Assembly: GCA_024399135.1 (NCBI GenBank) | Contig: JAKSHY010000019.1 | Coordinates: 1 to 50,413 of the forward strand | Direction of reading: 5' to 3' | Length of the DNA stretch: 50,413 nucleotides | Source: Lachnospiraceae bacterium | GTDB taxonomy: Bacteria > Bacillota > Clostridia > Lachnospirales > Lachnospiraceae | In this document: piece by piece, positions 50,083 through 50,413 of the stretch | Layout of the letters: every line of letters begins with the position of its first letter | Position numbering within the stretch: position 1 is the first letter of the stretch | Notes under the pieces: model-generated | The model's database searches: none | Told to the model about the DNA's origin: nothing | Seen by the model: the letters and a program-made list of their open reading frames with translations, nothing else | Program-made: the position numbers and the translations under genes

Positions 50083-50304
50083 ATGGGATTATTTAGAAGA
50101 AAGGCTCAGGCCTCTTTGGTTACATATGATCCGGAAACACAGAAGCCTGTAATAAAATGTAGTATCTGTAATGGTGAGCAGGTTGCAGGTTTTAAGAATA
50201 AGTCGACTGGAGAATTTACAGAAGTAATACTCATAAGGAACAAGGATGATTTGGATTCTTTTAAGAAGATGTATAATCTCGAGGAGATTTCCAAAGAATA
50301 TTGA
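50083..50304 (+). CDS. conserved small protein, 73 aa (hypothetical)
   Basis: Begins MGLFRRKAQ and has the core VTYDPETQKPVIKCSICNGEQVAGFKNKSTGEFTEVILI, with Cys at about 27 and 30, then an acidic helix LDSFKKMYNL. Similar small proteins occur in many Lachnospiraceae and are sometimes labelled aspartate dehydrogenase, which the length does not support. Function unknown. It begins nine bases after def and may be co-transcribed. A weak ribosome site precedes it (AGGTAAAACG). Confidence 0.72.
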   Translation: MGLFRRKAQASLVTYDPETQKPVIKCSICNGEQVAGFKNKSTGEFTEVILIRNKDDLDSFKKMYNLEEISKEY

Positions 50305-50383
50305 GCTTGTCAGGTGGATGATATTTCTGTTATATAAGAAATAACTGACGATGAAAAGAAATAAATCGTACGAACGAGCGTTG

Positions 50384-50413
50384 ATATGTTAATGCGAAGT
50401 AAAGTTCAGATAA
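50384..50413 (+). other. dispersed non-coding element, copy C (cut by the window edge)
   Basis: ATATGTTAATGC...AAAGTT at 50384-50406 matches 49430-49452 of copy B in 21 of 23 bases. The rest would lie beyond the window. Confidence 0.4.

Overview
The window reads as chromosome of a low-GC, Gram-positive anaerobe of the family Lachnospiraceae, most like Butyrivibrio or Pseudobutyrivibrio. The grounds are the gene content and order (tig-clpP-clpX-engB, class III fructose bisphosphatase, a eukaryotic-type HisA, YerC/TrpR-like regulator, TM1266-type regulator), strong GGAGG ribosome sites on almost every gene, and a cytoplasmic GH9 enzyme of the size and layout of the Butyrivibrio cellodextrinase Ced1. 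The assignment is an inference from content, not from a marker-gene search.

Layout. 1-103: the 3' part of a tRNA-Thr(GGT) and its terminator. 0.1-11.7 kb: cell-wall and general housekeeping genes (class A PBP, C39-like protein and YigZ on the minus strand, MgtE, FolC, a 48-aa protein, a zinc-ribbon/TPR membrane protein, GreA), then an ABC uptake system whose permease and ATPase are one polypeptide, and a TM1266-family regulator. 11.7-15.6 kb: the protein quality-control run tig-clpP-clpX-engB. 15.6-23.1 kb: a short orphan gene with a perfect consensus promoter and its own terminator, valS, dapA-dapB, then fbp-hisA. 23.2-28.8 kb: csp, a degenerate M23 membrane protein, yerC, a BaiN/HI0933 flavoprotein, a DUF1836 protein and the GH9 gene. 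28.8-36.7 kb: a three-gene SPFH / zinc-ribbon / Tim44-like membrane module, pcrA, an acidic membrane protein and rlmD.

From about 36.7 kb to the right edge the character changes: A+T-richer genes, duplicated and broken genes, and many genes of mobile or conflict-related families. This part holds two related lipoproteins with a 113-bp duplicated segment and an in-frame stop, a truncated KVDIES-repeat protein, a GNAT enzyme, an AAA/DUF4143 ATPase, an HTH protein, an uncharacterised 448-aa coiled-coil protein, a RES-domain protein, an Xre-ImmA/IrrE pair, a DUF4417-LHH nuclease-SUKH operon, a DUF2971 protein and a short peptide deformylase. No integrase, relaxase or transposase is visible, so the boundaries and type of this island cannot be fixed from the window.

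The most unusual signals are non-coding and lie in this island: (i) an element seen twice and begun a third time at the right edge (near 40.6, 49.4 and 50.4 kb), with conserved blocks at conserved spacing around a diverged interior; (ii) four TACTCG-type boxes at exactly 23-bp steps over and after the promoter of the DUF4143 ATPase; (iii) a roughly 270-nt stretch at 46.5-46.8 kb packed with hairpins, with a 26-bp repeat, directly before the translationally coupled DUF4417-LHH-SUKH operon; (iv) paired AACC-N6-GGTT operators around the promoter of the Xre-ImmA pair. These are the candidates for something undescribed; all functional statements about them are inference.
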